From positions 1-14,335 of the forward strand of contig JAEDNB010000036.1 in assembly GCA_016302725.1 (NCBI GenBank): a stretch of 14,335 bases of DNA, written 5' to 3'. This DNA is from Lentisphaeria bacterium. GTDB lineage: Bacteria > Verrucomicrobiota > Lentisphaeria > Oligosphaerales > Oligosphaeraceae. The notes under the pieces were generated by a model. The model saw nothing but the letters and a program-made list of their open reading frames with translations. It was not told the DNA's origin and made no database searches. Below, one piece after another: positions 14,200 through 14,335 of the stretch; the stretch's first letter is position 1; the number at the start of each line of letters is the position of its first letter. Made by a program: the position numbers and the translations under genes.

Positions 14200-14288
14200 G
14201 GGCGCTGGCGCTTAAACACGGAGGGCACGGAAGGCGCTTCGCGGAAAAACGGGAAGGGCGCTGGCGCTTAAACACGGAGAGCACGGAA
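14200..14288 (+). repeat. Two 33-bp direct repeats with CACGGA units
   Basis: Copies at 14200-14232 and 14256-14288 differ at one base. Each begins GGGCGCTGGCGCTTAAACAC and ends in two CACGGA units nine bases apart. A fifth CACGGA lies at 14308-14313 after the hairpin. Start-to-start distance is 56 bases. This looks like a family of short intergenic repeats rather than a CRISPR, because the single spacer is 23 bases and the units have internal periodicity. Confidence 0.8.
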
Positions 14289-14289
14289 A

Positions 14290-14307
14290 CGCCCGGCAAG
14301 CCGGGCG
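14290..14307. repeat. Perfect 8-bp hairpin beside the repeats
   Basis: CGCCCGGC (14290-14297), AA, GCCGGGCG (14300-14307). It directly follows the second 33-bp repeat and precedes a fifth CACGGA. It may be a terminator of a gene beyond the window or part of the repeat element; no T-run is adjacent on either strand. Confidence 0.5.
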
Positions 14308-14335
14308 CACGGAGGGCGGGAAGGGGGCGGCGTGG

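Larger units (their letters stand above)
14003..14335. other. Gene-free upstream region of the operon
   Basis: No convincing gene is seen. The part next to the operon (14003-14200) is relatively A+T-rich and carries a candidate promoter and two more TTGAC boxes on the minus strand. The distal part (14200-14335) holds a 33-bp direct repeat pair, five CACGGA units and a perfect hairpin. A 61-codon frame on the plus strand has no homology that I can see and overlaps the promoter region. Confidence 0.6.

Noticed and set aside
14030..14215. 61-codon plus-strand frame upstream of the operon
   Set aside because: No start signal or homology visible, and it overlaps the candidate promoter and the first 33-bp repeat.
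14200..14313. CRISPR array
   Set aside because: Only two copies with one 23-base spacer, internal CACGGA periodicity and no cas genes.
1..14335. tRNA, rRNA, insertion sequence or phage genes
   Set aside because: No cloverleaf-like arms with a CCA end, no transposase or integrase motifs, and no terminal inverted repeats were seen on reading both strands.

Overview
This is a roughly 14.3 kb, G+C-rich stretch of a Gram-negative bacterial chromosome. It carries nine genes for making and exporting a surface polysaccharide (capsule or exopolysaccharide of the Wzx/Wzy/Wza type). All nine genes lie on the minus strand, so transcription runs from the right end to the left. The outer-membrane export parts show a two-membrane envelope. 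Most starts lack a Shine-Dalgarno sequence, and the protein style reminds me of the Planctomycetota-Verrucomicrobiota-Lentisphaerota group, but that placement is a weak impression and not shown by the sequence.

Layout in transcription order. (1) At 14003-14335 there is a gene-free region with 33-bp direct repeats, a perfect hairpin, three TTGAC boxes and a plausible promoter. (2) The export and assembly block follows: a small secreted protein of unknown function (13469-14002), an outer-membrane beta-barrel (12224-13447), a Wza-like exporter without a visible lipobox or C-terminal membrane helix (10917-12035), a Wzz/BY-kinase fusion with a Tyr-Gly repeat tail (8573-10837), a very large Wzy/ligase-family protein with TPR and beta extensions (5096-8482), and a CpsB/YwqE-type PHP phosphatase (4368-5099) joined to it by an ATGA overlap. 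(3) A 484-bp gap (3884-4367) holds a near-consensus promoter whose spacer is made of C-tracts, and a terminator-like hairpin. (4) The regulatory and initiation block comes last: a NusG/RfaH-like antiterminator (3296-3883), a WecA/MraY-type initiating sugar-phosphate transferase with an unusual C-terminal domain (1189-3201), and a fused nucleotidyltransferase-GHMP kinase (21-1154) likely to make an activated sugar.

How the genes fit together (inference from families). The WecA-like enzyme loads the first sugar phosphate onto a polyprenyl carrier. Glycosyltransferases and a Wzx flippase, none of which are in this window, would complete and flip the repeat unit. The Wzy-family protein polymerises it. 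The BY-kinase and PHP phosphatase control chain length by cycles of tyrosine phosphorylation. The Wza-like protein and the beta-barrel form the exit route. The NusG paralog probably promotes read-through of this or the downstream part of the locus, which would suit the hairpins found in several of the gaps.

The points most worth a second look are the promoter with poly-C spacer in front of the antiterminator gene, the hexanucleotide repeat that sets the number of kinase tyrosines, the two unusual domain fusions, and the strong pyrimidine excess of the coding strand.
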